64,000 bases of DNA, taken from contig CAJBEZ010000095.1 of assembly GCA_903952205.1 (NCBI GenBank), forward strand, positions 83,418-147,417. Reading direction: 5' to 3'. Under the pieces are notes generated by a model. That model was not told the origin of the DNA and did no database searches. It saw only the letters and a list, made by a program, of their open reading frames with translations. The position numbers were made by a program, and so were the translations under genes. Positions 28,901-36,696 of the stretch are shown in pieces. The stretch is from an uncultured Desulfomonile sp. Lineage in GTDB: Bacteria > Desulfobacterota > Desulfomonilia > Desulfomonilales > Desulfomonilaceae. Each line of letters starts with the position of its first letter. Positions within the stretch are counted from its first letter, which is position 1.

Positions 28901-28910
28901 TGTTCTGTAA
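22935..28910 (+). CDS. Giant Ser/Thr kinase - AAA ATPase - GAF - PAS - histidine kinase - receiver protein
   Basis: 1,991 residues. N-terminal eukaryote-like protein kinase (about 5-270; HKDLNPSNV catalytic loop near 126, IDFGIASG). An AAA-type ATPase follows with P-loop GEAGIGKTS (about 329) and LDDIQWAD Walker B. About 600 residues of helical TPR-like repeats follow, then a GAF domain (about 1320-1480), one PAS, HisKA with AGVAHNFNNLLQ, and HATPase (DTGQGIAE, GTGLGL). A C-terminal receiver has its phospho-Asp in DVVICDLGMPGMSG. Known from deltaproteobacteria and cyanobacteria as multi-sensor multi-kinases. GAGGG lies upstream of the ATG. It is about 90 bases after the CoADR gene. Confidence 0.92.
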   Translation: MITVAGCKILDKIFESDVSSIFRAVRLSDSEPVVLKMQRKDHPSTNEIFDFKYEYQVIISLENHAGVIRAYGLEKAEGRLLMVLEDFGGESLDRIMKKADLSLEERIVVAIKTCDCLGQIHSSGIIHKDLNPSNVIFNRGSGQIKIIDFGIASGLVHEDAHVMNRGVLDGTILYMAPEQSGRMNRPLDYRGDYYSLGVSLYQLFTNRLPFESKDPLELIHCHVAIKPDPPSKVNSTIPEALSNIILKLLEKNPENRYQSNFGIMADLEACLNQLRSYGLIGDIQIAEKDIPQELVISNRIYGREKEAEIILNAFDRTGTGNRELVTIFGEAGIGKTSLVQNVQGRIASRNGYFVSGKFDQLHRNILDNAVLHPFRELVTQLLVETEESLLRWKNRFLKALGPNCQVMIDVIPELELIVGPQPVPPKLEPVGSENRFKLQFQNFLSVFCLSEHPVVIFLDDIQWADLFSLKLLEFLFTDLDTKFLLVIVSYRNEEVDSSHPIVSTMDTILKHDVRISAMNLGPIELEHTTELIADSLRTDDGSVNELAQIVHDKTQGNPFFLKEFLKSVYEEKLIHFDHTIGSWTWDTSQIIRRDVTNNVAALLEERILKLPPISQHLLKVAACVGNKFDVFSLSWFLGDSNKNIVQQLGPALGESLIYPTGEGHKLIELGLVDNPQEVKAEYKFAHDRIQQTAYSLIPEDARPLFHRKLGRAMLQNTQPGQINDKIFEIVTQLNLAHDFANDEEDRLELAELNLRAGKQAGASTAHEAALTYCWQGINLLGEEGWARNYHLMLELCTEATLQAFLATRFDEMEEMASKVLSNTRDLMDGIKIHEARIQAQIAQNQRLKAVKMALPILRLLGEAFPDKPRKMNVFSDLIKTRWALLGRKIESLSKLPSMRDERKLATMRILRSVVSAAYTVTPELFALMIFRMVRLSVNFGLAGESAFAFVAYAIIMASILDDLDSGVKFGDMALNLTQTDNCRQDQARVRFVVCAFLKIRVSSLRDGLKPLLENYHLGRELGDFEYASASAGFYCTHSFGIGKYLPELEKETSTLASSIGKMKQETTRHLVEVYHQEILNLMEPSENPCVLRGRAYDEEKMAPLLFEAEENSIICAMYIQKLRLCYLFRDYRTAVQNLLLAERHLVGAKGTMLVPPILFYGSLARLAVFDELDRKQRRATLKHVSEAQKTLHRWASTAPMNFINEFNFVEAERFRCLGRIQMALDQYDVVIELARENGYLNEEAMANERAAMLLISLSNRVRAKSYLDEARNCYLKWGALVKVKDLDDNYPELLGRIFSPPPTKSDGSDHSAREKDIDSTAVIRASQSISGEIVLKKLLEKLMTIVIQTAGAEKGFLIMEKEGSFFIRAQSGDLASREIELELASVSKSSEMSIAIINYVIRAKKPLIVDDAANDPGFVNDPYIRAKLPKSICCLPVVRGGELTGILYLENNQTSAVFTSDRVEMLNVLATQAATSIENATLYKNLEESAKKYQSLFENAQEAIFITQEGKFQFCNPRTSELMGYNSDELLQQDISNIIYPDDLEMFLEQQIKSLNVRSTSNVGSFRIIRGDRTILWAHNNSVFMEWEGKPATLNFLTDVTDLKRAADINARTERFKAIGELAAGVAHNFNNLLQILLGGVELALMDLDSGKISNTRKSLEQIRESARFGSETVKRLQSFAGIRSQNSASESKMFDLSELVVQASNFSRPLWKTNLEKDDINIDMKLDITPACFITGRESEIFEVLVNLIKNAVEAMPHGGTIRVSTRTHEQKVVLIIEDTGQGIAECDLKRMFQPFWTTKGSSGTGLGLVVSQRIINDHGGEISVKSDVGAGTSFKVEIPAARSITDESERSIEAALERNLRILVIDDSKQIVTLLQDLLTGYGQTVLGGCSGEEGLGVFSNNEVDVVICDLGMPGMSGWEIGRRVVSICRERGIPKIPFILLTGWGGQSLEQEKLAESGVDGVLEKPVDVKKLFGMIRKVTPDPIGHVL

Positions 28911-28932
28911 TTTGAGTCCAGACGGCGCTAAT

Positions 28933-29060
28933 TTAGTGTTTAAGCAAGTCGAACACGTTTTGTAGAATTCGCGTGTTGGGTCTGCCGCAATATTTCTCGT
29001 GAAATTCGTTATTGACAAGTTTTACATCGTAATAGATCAAGTCGCCGTAGGGGACGATAA
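28933..29060 (-). pseudogene. Fragment of a glycyl-radical-enzyme activating protein
   Basis: On the minus strand the frame reads VPYGDLIYYDVKLVNN, then FHEKYCGRPNTRILQNV, ending at TAA 28933-28935. This closely fits the middle of radical-SAM activases of glycyl-radical enzymes (pattern D-x-x-x-YD-K-x-x...H-x-x-x-x-G-x-x-N-x-x-I-L). Only about 40 codons remain: the CxxxCxxC cluster upstream and the C-terminal part are missing. It abuts the glycyl-radical-enzyme N-terminus in another frame, so a deletion brought them together. Confidence 0.6.
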
Positions 29061-29069
29061 GACTTCTGA

Positions 29070-29305
29070 ATTGCTATAGACCTATTGCGCAAAACATACC
29101 TGTACGCCCGGGCCTTATCCAGGACCGAAATCTTTTCCTGGGTGAACAAACCATTCTCCAGGTGATATTTAGTTATCAGTTCCGAACGCTCCACACACAT
29201 CTCTGGAACTGCTCTAAAATAGGCCTTTTTGAGTTTCTCCAGTTCGGGGGACAGTTCGAGACTGATATGTTTCAAAGAAGAATCAGTAAGTGTAACCTTG
29301 CTCAT
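29070..29305 (-). pseudogene. Truncated N-terminus of a glycyl-radical enzyme (PFL-like)
   Basis: From ATG 29305, with a well-kept AAGGAGG upstream, the frame gives about 77 residues. They resemble the start of pyruvate-formate-lyase-type enzymes: SPELEKLKKAYFRAVPEMCV, then ERSELITKYH, then LDKARAYRYVLRNRSIAIQ. The family continues with a DGELIVG motif; here the frame runs out into the activase fragment instead. Glycyl-radical enzymes are usually 750-900 residues, so over 90% is missing. The retained ribosome site and clean start suggest a recent loss. Confidence 0.7.
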
Positions 29306-29478
29306 AAATATTTTGCCTCCTTATGACAATAGTCAAAGACGGTAGGGAGTATAGACGCGCAATTCTAGCCCAGGCTGCCTGGATAGTGGTATAGACCTTA
29401 CTGAAATATTTTGAAGTTCCAAAACAGAGATGTTTATGCGACAGATTAATTTATATTAAATGCCAGAAGGAGAACTAT

Positions 29479-30561
29479 ATGGCAAAGGTTTTTCTAGCTG
29501 GGGTCAGGAAAGGATCTTCCGAAAAACTTGTGCGTGAAGCGGTCCGCGCCTCGGCGGAAACAGCAACGGATTTCTCATGGCTTTCCAAGGGCGATTCGGT
29601 ATTCATCAAACCGGCTCTAAATTCTGGAAACAATTATCCGGCCACAACTAGTCAGGTGGGGATTAAAGCAATTGTGGAATTGCTCAGAGACAGGGGAGCC
29701 GGGCGGATAGTTCTTGGTGACATGTCAGGCGTTGAGCATCTCAAGTTCAGACCTGATGGTATCTCGGGAAGTACTCGTAGTTTGATGGAAAGATGCGGTA
29801 TGGCCCAAGCTGCGCTCGAGGCGGGCGCTGAGTTGCATTTTTTTGAAGAAATGGGCTGGGGCGCTTTTTATGAGGACCCGCCACCCAGCGGATCTCACTG
29901 GAAAAAAGGCATTATGATGCCGATGATTCTAAAAGAGATGGACCACATCGTCCTGATGCCGCGTTGTGGTCGTCACGCTCTAGCGGGGAGCACTCTGGGA
30001 TTGAAAGCGGTGGTGGGCTATTGGCGCACAGATACTCGGCTGGAATATCACAAGGACTCCGAATCACTTTATGAAAAAACCGCTGAGGGCAATGCAGTGG
30101 AATCCCTCATTAAAAAGCAGCGATTGGTGGTATCCGTGGCTCACAAGATAATAACCACTTATGGTCCGGACAAGGGATATGTTTTAGAGCCCGAGACAGG
30201 GCTGGTGATAGCCTCGCAGTCGGTTGCGGCTCACGACATGGTTTCTCAGGCCTGGTTGCTACTCGGTAGACTTCAAACACCAAATTGGGAGCTGGTATGG
30301 TTTAATGATCCCGACAAAAGTCAATTCATAGTCAACATGGCAAACCGCTGGATAGTCAGCATGCTCGGTAATATTGTGGATGCCTTTCAGTCTGACACCT
30401 TGATTAAGAATGATATAAAAACTATATGGGAGGACAGGACACTGAATCGAGCCTACCAGCTTTTTGGAGGGAGACCCGTGATAGATCTTAAGGCGGCAAA
30501 CGATCTCGTCCCAGAGGAATTAAAAAAAAGCTTGACTGACATGACTACGTTTGGCTCATAA
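29479..30561 (+). CDS. DUF362 domain-containing protein
   Basis: 360 residues. The start MAKVFLAGVRKGSSEKLV, the SVFIKPALNSGNNYPATTS segment and the GDMSGVEHLK region match DUF362, a domain common in anaerobes and often linked to [4Fe-4S] proteins. Here there is no C-terminal ferredoxin motif. The enzymatic role is unproven in the family. A short AGAAGGAG sits before the ATG. It precedes the peptide transporter by about 60 bases and may be co-transcribed with it. Confidence 0.8.
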   Translation: MAKVFLAGVRKGSSEKLVREAVRASAETATDFSWLSKGDSVFIKPALNSGNNYPATTSQVGIKAIVELLRDRGAGRIVLGDMSGVEHLKFRPDGISGSTRSLMERCGMAQAALEAGAELHFFEEMGWGAFYEDPPPSGSHWKKGIMMPMILKEMDHIVLMPRCGRHALAGSTLGLKAVVGYWRTDTRLEYHKDSESLYEKTAEGNAVESLIKKQRLVVSVAHKIITTYGPDKGYVLEPETGLVIASQSVAAHDMVSQAWLLLGRLQTPNWELVWFNDPDKSQFIVNMANRWIVSMLGNIVDAFQSDTLIKNDIKTIWEDRTLNRAYQLFGGRPVIDLKAANDLVPEELKKSLTDMTTFGS

Positions 30562-30622
30562 AAAAAGAACCAATCATCCCCCGAAACCAATTCACAGTTT
30601 TTAATTCAACTGGATCTTAGGG

Positions 30623-31927
30623 ATGGGCGCCATGGCTTTTCGAGCGGATGGGACCCTATGGGGACACCCAAAAGGACTCTTTGTGCTTTTCCTGACCGAA
30701 ATGTGGGAGCGATTTTCCTACTATGGCATGAGGTCGTTACTCGTCTACTACATGGTGAAGCATCTCATGTTCAGTCAGTCTGCCGCCTCGCAGATTTACG
30801 GTCTTTACACGGGATTGGTATATCTGACCCCTTTCCTGGGTGGCGCATTAGCCGATCGAGTAATTGGGCGACGCAAAGCAGTAATTATAGGCGCAATAGT
30901 CATGGCTGCGGGCCACTTCATGATGGCCTTTGAATCATTGTTCATCGGCGCTCTTATATTCCTGGTCATAGGCAATGGATTTTTCAAGCCTAACATCTCA
31001 ACCCAGGTTGGGGAACTGTATACCGTTGGCGATTCGCGTCGAGACAGCGCCTTCAGTATTTTCTACGTGGGTATAAACTTGGGCGCTTTTTTTTCGCCTC
31101 TCATTTGCGGCACTTTGGGAGAGGTTTACGGTTGGCACTACGGGTTCAGTGCCGCCGGCACAGGCATGATACTGGGGCTCATTGTATACCTCTTTGGAAA
31201 AAAGTGGCTTGGATTTGATAGCCATGATGGATATAAAATCTTTAAACAACATTCTGTTGAATCGCTGCCTGGAGACGAAAAACAGCGACTCTGGGTACTT
31301 TTAGCCGTAGGCCTTGTTACTGCAGCGTTCTGGGCCGCATATGAACAGCAGGGGAACACAATTGCCCTGTGGGCGGACGCTTACACCGAGCGTCGCGTTA
31401 TGGGAATGCAAATCCCCGCGTCATGGTTCCAGTCTCTCAATCCGGCTTTCATCTTCGTCTTAACGCCAATGGTGACAAGCTTCTGGTCCTGGCGGTCAAG
31501 AAAGGGAAAGGAACCGGCGGCGATATCCAAGATGGCGTTTGGATGTTTCCTGCTGGGGTTAGGATTTCTTGTAATGGCTCCGGCGGCGATATTCTACTCA
31601 GTGGGGGGAACTCCTGTAGGGATGTCGTGGCTAATTACCTTTAACCTCTTGGTCACATTGGGCGAATTGTATCTGTCTCCAGTTGGGTTATCATTAGTGA
31701 CGAAGCTTTCCCCTACACGAATGGTATCCATGATTATGGGAGCCTGGTTTCTTTCGTCGTTCTTTGGAAACTATGGAGCGGGTTTCCTTGGTCAGTATTG
31801 GGAAAAAATGGCGAAAGAAAACTTTTTCTTGATGATAGCCATGATTGCGTTTATGGCTTGTTTTTTCATGCTATTAATTAGGGTGTGGATGAAAAGAATC
31901 AGCAAACTGAACATCCAGACCTATTGA
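30623..31927 (+). CDS. Proton-dependent oligopeptide transporter (POT/PTR2 family)
   Basis: 434 residues with about 12 membrane helices. The diagnostic ExxERFxYYG motif is present (EMWERFSYYGMR), as are the family segments LGGALADRVIGRRK and FYVGINLGAFFSPL. POT proteins import di- and tripeptides with protons across the inner membrane. The first start is at 30623; a downstream ATG at 30632 is equally plausible. It lies between DUF362 and the inositol-phosphate-synthase-like gene. Substrate preference within the family is not visible. Confidence 0.88.
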   Translation: MGAMAFRADGTLWGHPKGLFVLFLTEMWERFSYYGMRSLLVYYMVKHLMFSQSAASQIYGLYTGLVYLTPFLGGALADRVIGRRKAVIIGAIVMAAGHFMMAFESLFIGALIFLVIGNGFFKPNISTQVGELYTVGDSRRDSAFSIFYVGINLGAFFSPLICGTLGEVYGWHYGFSAAGTGMILGLIVYLFGKKWLGFDSHDGYKIFKQHSVESLPGDEKQRLWVLLAVGLVTAAFWAAYEQQGNTIALWADAYTERRVMGMQIPASWFQSLNPAFIFVLTPMVTSFWSWRSRKGKEPAAISKMAFGCFLLGLGFLVMAPAAIFYSVGGTPVGMSWLITFNLLVTLGELYLSPVGLSLVTKLSPTRMVSMIMGAWFLSSFFGNYGAGFLGQYWEKMAKENFFLMIAMIAFMACFFMLLIRVWMKRISKLNIQTY

Positions 31928-32015
31928 CCAGAGGAATTCACTGGACGATTTCGTGGAAATTGCCGCTTTGTGCTCATTAAACAGAGAATCAAATGTTGAA
32001 AGGCGTTAGACCTGA

Positions 32016-33224
32016 ATGAAGAAAATCGGAGTCTGGCTCATAGGAGCATTAGGATCTATATCTATTACCGTCATGACAGGGGCGCTCCTGTTAAGAAAGG
32101 GGTTGTGTGATTCAACGGGAATGATAACAACCACCGAACCCTTTCGTGAACTTGGCCTTGTTCCAGTGGAGGCCATGGAATTTGGGGGATGCGACATCAG
32201 GCCGGGGAGGTTGAGAGATGTTGTTAGCGGACTCCTGAGAAACCCCTGCGGAATTGACCCTTTTCTCATTGGATCTATTGAAGGGGAATTGGCGGGGATA
32301 GAGTCGTTCATCTATCCCGGTGTGGCTCTAAACTGCGGAGAGGCCATTGAACTCGTAGCTGGAGGCAATACGTGTGTTTCCTGTTCGGCCAGAGAAGAAA
32401 TTGCTCGTGTCACATCCGGAATCAATGAATTTAAGTCTGTAAAAGGTCTTGATGAACTCGTAGTTGTGAACCTGGCGTCTACAGAACCTCTTATCGAAAT
32501 GGACCATACTCACCATGACCTTGAGGCTCTGGAAAGATGTATTGACAGCAATGGCTTTGAGTCTTTTCGACCGAGCACGATCTACGCCTATGCCGCAATT
32601 CAGTCACAGAGTCCTTATATTAATTTCACGCCTTCAACCGGCGCTCTTTTCCCGGCAATGGTGAAACTGGCGGAGCGCAATGGTGTGCCGGTAATGGGGA
32701 ATGACGGCAAGACAGGCGAAACCCTTGTGAAATCAACATTGGCCCCAATGTTTAAATATAGAAACCTTGAGGTCTTGAGTTGGGAAGGGTTTAACATATT
32801 GGGAAATATGGACGGCAAGGTCCTGGATCATCCTGACAACAAACGGGCCAAAATTCAAACAAAAGACTCCGTTCTTCCCAGAATTCTAGGATACTCGCCA
32901 CACTCGCAGGTGCATATAAATTATGTCCCTTCTTTGGAAGACCAGAAAACGGCATGGGATTACATTCATTTCAAGGGGTTCCTGGGAGCCAAAATGTCGC
33001 TTCAATTTGTCTGGCAGGGATATGATTCGTTGTTGGCCGCGCCCCTGGTTCTGGATCTTGTGCGTCTGGCGGAACTGGCGCATAGGAGAGGAGAAGCGGG
33101 ACTAATGACGCACCTTGCCTCGTACTTCAAAGATCCACTCGGTGTCACTGAACACCGCCTTTCCGGCCAGTTTGATATGTTGATGGATTATGTATCGATA
33201 GCAGGCCGAAAGCAGACTTTGTGA
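32016..33224 (+). CDS. ino1: Inositol-3-phosphate-synthase-like protein
   Basis: 402 residues. A Rossmann-type NAD start (GVWLIGALGSISITVMTGAL) is followed by MIPS family motifs: MEFGGCDIRPG, GNDGKTGETLVKS in the NAD/substrate site, SWEGFNILGNMDG and SLQFVWQGYDS near the C-terminus. The family converts glucose-6-phosphate to myo-inositol-3-phosphate, the first step to inositol lipids and cyclitols; the catalytic lysine region is kept. It overlaps the next gene by 4 bases (GTGA), so it is translationally coupled to two TIM-barrel isomerases. That context suggests a cyclitol pathway rather than simple inositol supply; the product is unknown. Confidence 0.85.
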   Translation: MKKIGVWLIGALGSISITVMTGALLLRKGLCDSTGMITTTEPFRELGLVPVEAMEFGGCDIRPGRLRDVVSGLLRNPCGIDPFLIGSIEGELAGIESFIYPGVALNCGEAIELVAGGNTCVSCSAREEIARVTSGINEFKSVKGLDELVVVNLASTEPLIEMDHTHHDLEALERCIDSNGFESFRPSTIYAYAAIQSQSPYINFTPSTGALFPAMVKLAERNGVPVMGNDGKTGETLVKSTLAPMFKYRNLEVLSWEGFNILGNMDGKVLDHPDNKRAKIQTKDSVLPRILGYSPHSQVHINYVPSLEDQKTAWDYIHFKGFLGAKMSLQFVWQGYDSLLAAPLVLDLVRLAELAHRRGEAGLMTHLASYFKDPLGVTEHRLSGQFDMLMDYVSIAGRKQTL

Positions 33225-34099
33225 CTGGATCTCATGTGAAATTTTCATTCAGTTCAAACGGCTTTGTAAGATATTCCACTGTTGAGGCTATAAAAAAGAT
33301 AGGGAAGATCGGATACGAAGGCATAGAGTTGCTGGCGGACGTACCTCACCTGTATGCGGACGAGTTGTCCAGATCTGACGAGGAAAAGGTAAAATCAGCC
33401 ATTGAAAGATCGGGACTGAAGGTAGCGAACATAAACGCCAACACAGCAGTGGGGTGGTACGGCAGACAATTCTGGGAACCTCTTTTCGAGCCGTCTTTGG
33501 CAAACCCCGACAAGGTCCTTAGAAACTGGAGAATCGATTACACAAAGAAATGTGTAGATCTGGCTGATTTCCTGGACGCCCCGTTTGTTAGTGTAACATC
33601 CGGCAGACCTGCGCCGGGTATTAGTCCGGAAGAATCCAGGGATCTCCTGATTGATTCATTGGAGAAGCTAGTTGAATACTCCACCAAGAGATCAATTGGT
33701 ATTGGAGTTGAGTATGAACCGGGTCTGCTTGTAGAGTGTTTTGATGAATTATCGGCATTGCTGGAACAGATTGATTCACCCTACCTAGGCGCCAACCTTG
33801 ATCTGGGGCACAGTCACGTGCTGGGCGAAGACCCAAGGACGGTAATAAATGGATTAGGTTCCAGGGTTTTCCATATTCACATTGAAGATATACGTGGCAG
33901 AAAACACTACCACCTGGTTCCAGGGATGGGGGACATTGATTTCAGGAAGATCTTGGGAATTCTGAAAGAAAATGGTTACAATGGTTTCGCGACGGTTGAA
34001 CTATACACATATCCAGACCGGCCGGAAGAGGTTGCGAGGCAATCGTTGCATTATCTTCGCTCCATTTGCGGGGAGTCAGGATTGAGCATTACGAAGTGA
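33221..34099 (+). CDS. Sugar-phosphate isomerase/epimerase, TIM barrel (first paralogue)
   Basis: 292 residues from GTG 33221, or 287 from GTG 33236, which aligns better with the next gene's N-terminus. The fold is the xylose-isomerase/AP-endonuclease-2 TIM barrel, with metal-site residues in GVEYEPGLL, ANLDLGHSHV, HIHIEDIRGRKHYH and ATVELYTYPD. Family enzymes isomerise or epimerise sugars and inosose-type ketones. It is coupled to ino1 and followed by a paralogue. The likely substrate is a product of that synthase, but this is inference. Confidence 0.85.
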   Translation: MTGSHVKFSFSSNGFVRYSTVEAIKKIGKIGYEGIELLADVPHLYADELSRSDEEKVKSAIERSGLKVANINANTAVGWYGRQFWEPLFEPSLANPDKVLRNWRIDYTKKCVDLADFLDAPFVSVTSGRPAPGISPEESRDLLIDSLEKLVEYSTKRSIGIGVEYEPGLLVECFDELSALLEQIDSPYLGANLDLGHSHVLGEDPRTVINGLGSRVFHIHIEDIRGRKHYHLVPGMGDIDFRKILGILKENGYNGFATVELYTYPDRPEEVARQSLHYLRSICGESGLSITK

Positions 34100-34130
34100 A
34101 CCTGGAAGACAAATTCAGAAAGGCAAGTCG

Positions 34131-34979
34131 ATGAAGTTCGCGTTCAGCTCCAATGCATTCCTTAGACATGACCTCCTGGAGACAATCAGGATTCTCTCAA
34201 GCATAGGTTATGAGGGTATAGAGATAATGGCGGACGTTCCTCACGCATTCCCTCTTCATCTGACCGACTCATATATCAGAATGATTCGAAAAGCTGTAGA
34301 GGACCATGGGCTTGAAATATCGAACCTCAATGCCTTCATGCATCACGCCGATGGAGACACTTATCACCCTTCATGGATTGAGAAAGACCGTGACCTGAGA
34401 GTTAAACGGGTTGATTACACCCTTCGATGTATTGATCTCGCCGACATGCTGGGAGTTCGAAATATTTCCACCGAACCAGGCGGACCACTGGAAGAGATGA
34501 GTCGCGAAGAAGGCCTGAGACTATTCAGGGACGGTCTTTTCGCTGTCGAAGACAAAGCCCGGGAAAAAGGTGTCCGTGTTCTCATAGAACCTGAACCAGG
34601 TCTTCTTATTCAAAACAGCCGAGAATTCCTGGATTTTTTTGACGGACTCGATCCAGAGGTTTTTGGCCTTAACTTCGATATAGGACACTTTTTTTGTGTG
34701 AACGAGGACCCTGCGGAACTCGTAGAAATTATGAAAGATTATGCGCATCATTTTCATCTTGAAGATATAGCCCCTTCGCGTGAGCACCATCACCTGATGC
34801 CTGGACATGGAGGCATTGATTTATCCAAGGTATTAAATACGATTCAGGATAGCGGTTTTGATGGGTTCGTAACAGTGGAACTGTATACCTACGACCATGC
34901 GGCGGAGGAAGCCGCCACAGACGCTTTCGAGTATCTCATGCAATGGGAACGGGAAATTGGTAAAAAACCAAGAGATTAA
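34131..34979 (+). CDS. Sugar-phosphate isomerase/epimerase, TIM barrel (second paralogue)
   Basis: 282 residues; clearly the same family as the gene before it (both begin KF-FSSN-F-R and share a GYEGIE-MADVPH-type segment and an FHLEDI metal site). Metal-binding patterns are present in LIEPEPGLL, LNFDIGHFF, HFHLEDIAPSREHHH and VTVELYTYDH. Thirty-one bases separate it from the first paralogue. Two similar isomerases after an inositol-phosphate synthase suggest successive epimerisation or isomerisation steps. It is the last gene of the plus-strand run. Confidence 0.85.
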   Translation: MKFAFSSNAFLRHDLLETIRILSSIGYEGIEIMADVPHAFPLHLTDSYIRMIRKAVEDHGLEISNLNAFMHHADGDTYHPSWIEKDRDLRVKRVDYTLRCIDLADMLGVRNISTEPGGPLEEMSREEGLRLFRDGLFAVEDKAREKGVRVLIEPEPGLLIQNSREFLDFFDGLDPEVFGLNFDIGHFFCVNEDPAELVEIMKDYAHHFHLEDIAPSREHHHLMPGHGGIDLSKVLNTIQDSGFDGFVTVELYTYDHAAEEAATDAFEYLMQWEREIGKKPRD

Positions 34980-35001
34980 CCAGAAACCATCTTGGTGATT
35001 G

Positions 35002-36243
35002 TCACGTTCTGGCTGTTTTTGCTTCTCTACAATCCTTGGCCTTTTTCGAAACAAGATCCAGGATTCTGGCCAGGAATGGCATAGGATCGTCGGCGGCGAA
35101 CCACGCTCCCTCTTTTACGCCTCTCAGTGATGCAATCCATTGGCCTATTCTAAGGCCATGGTGTCTATAGTATGTAAAAGCGGAGCGCAAATCACTGTCT
35201 TCTACAATCCATTTTCGACCCGGGACTGGACGGTCTTTAGGAACCTCTTGGCCGGTTTTGTCGAGATACATGGCCCGGACGACATCCAGCCCTCCTTCTC
35301 CGACGAAAAGCCGGAAGCTTGCGCCGACTCTCGGATTGACGTCCAGAATCTTGTACAAGCCGTCCCTGACGTCATATCTGTAATCAATATCAACCACTCC
35401 ACTATAGGAAATTTCTTTCAGGAACTTGATCGAAATATCTTCGACGGTTTCGTTGGTTTCACATACGCCCAACGATGAATAGCCCGTATAAACAGGAGCT
35501 TGGCGAAGTTTTCTCCCGGTAAAGGAGATCAGGCAGTTGGACTGGTCATCGAAATAACCGTTGAACATCCAGTCCTGACCTCCGGTTTCAGGAATATATT
35601 CCTGCAGCATCACGTTTGGAAAACCATGTTCCTGATGTTTCGAATACTCATGGATCAATTCCCTTCTATTTCTTACTATCATCGTCTTGGTCAATGGACG
35701 ACCTTCCAGAACAGTCCAGTCAATCGCCTTCATAACCACAGGAAATACCGCATTTTGGGAAAATTCGTCAGCATCGATTTCTGAATGGGGAAAAGACGCC
35801 ATGGCCGTTGAAACTTTATGTCTTGTCGCTAAAAAGAACAATCCCTGTTTGTTGCATAGGTTCTTAACAATGTCGTAATCCGCACAACCGAACAAGAAAT
35901 GTTTTCGGAGTATTTCTGAATAACCAGAGACAACTTTCGCATAAGAATCCATAGTTGCTATCAAAACCGAATCACGACCAATCGTTTCCGCTACCTGAAG
36001 GAGATACTCAATCAAGACTTCATCAGTGGTTGAAGCGTCCAACTTTGGAAAAAAGCGGCATTGCGAGTATCTGGATAACCTGGAAGGGGTTTTCTTTGAA
36101 CTAATTACAGGATAGACATGGACACCAAGTCTTCCAAGACTTCTGACGATTCCCAAGCCTATGTATGATTCTTCCACACATTTTAGAATCGTAACGGGAG
36201 TTGAGAAATCACAGCCCTTAAAAATAGATGGCTGGTTTTTCAT
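35002..36243 (-). CDS. ATP-grasp carboxylate-amine ligase-like protein
   Basis: 413 residues. An N-terminal pre-ATP-grasp domain (ILKCVEESYIGLGIVRSLGR) is followed by the ATP-grasp fold: VVMKAID..., the GHP-like MLQEYIPETGGQDW, SGVVDIDYRYDVRDG and the catalytic DVNPRVG. The family joins carboxylates to amines or thiols using ATP through an acyl-phosphate. A C-terminal segment is membrane-proximal in relatives that act in cell-surface or peptide-like biosynthesis. It lies at the left edge of the glycan island, convergent with the isomerase run; the substrate is unknown. There is no clear ribosome site at the first ATG. Confidence 0.78.
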   Translation of the reverse strand: MKNQPSIFKGCDFSTPVTILKCVEESYIGLGIVRSLGRLGVHVYPVISSKKTPSRLSRYSQCRFFPKLDASTTDEVLIEYLLQVAETIGRDSVLIATMDSYAKVVSGYSEILRKHFLFGCADYDIVKNLCNKQGLFFLATRHKVSTAMASFPHSEIDADEFSQNAVFPVVMKAIDWTVLEGRPLTKTMIVRNRRELIHEYSKHQEHGFPNVMLQEYIPETGGQDWMFNGYFDDQSNCLISFTGRKLRQAPVYTGYSSLGVCETNETVEDISIKFLKEISYSGVVDIDYRYDVRDGLYKILDVNPRVGASFRLFVGEGGLDVVRAMYLDKTGQEVPKDRPVPGRKWIVEDSDLRSAFTYYRHHGLRIGQWIASLRGVKEGAWFAADDPMPFLARILDLVSKKAKDCREAKTART

Positions 36244-36417
36244 GTTTCACCGCGTCAGAATTAACTGCCTGTCGATCGTAGATTATCATCTTTCGAAACT
36301 GATCACACGAAGTTTTTCTATGTGGCGTGAGCGAGGCAAATGATTGTATAATGTTTCAGTTTCAGTTCGCATGAAAATCTTCGTTGGGGAATCATACTGG
36401 ATCTGTTTTCCAGGTAT

Positions 36418-36696
36418 TTGGTGGCTTGGGGCATCGCTAAGACAGTCACAAAAACAGGGATCAAGAATTTGGCGGCCCTTGCCATCATGAGTCAGGGCAT
36501 TGGCGACACTGACCCGAAACCGATACGGAGAACAGATCCGGGATCACATGACATGGCGGCTGATGTGCGAATTTCCCTTCGAGAAATGGGGGTTGTTTTT
36601 TCCCCTGGACGGGTCGCCAGACCAACTGATAACGACCGTCAGGAGCAATTTTATGGAACATTGAAACAAGCAGAAACCGATAACTTTTTCCCTTGA
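36418..36696 (+). pseudogene. Remnant of an IS3-type transposase (integrase core)
   Basis: The frame reads VAWGIAKTVTKTGIKNL, then RTDPGSHDMAADVR and the tell-tale SPGRVARPTDNDRQEQFYGT of the IS3-family OrfB integrase core. It holds only the last part of the core, with a frame broken at both ends and no OrfA or inverted repeats visible. It marks an old insertion at the border of the glycan island. Confidence 0.7.

Noticed and set aside
32016..34979. Complete ebo (edge-localised) cluster
   Set aside because: Only an inositol-phosphate-synthase-like gene and two TIM-barrel isomerases are present; UbiA-, TatD- and dehydroquinate-synthase-like members are absent.
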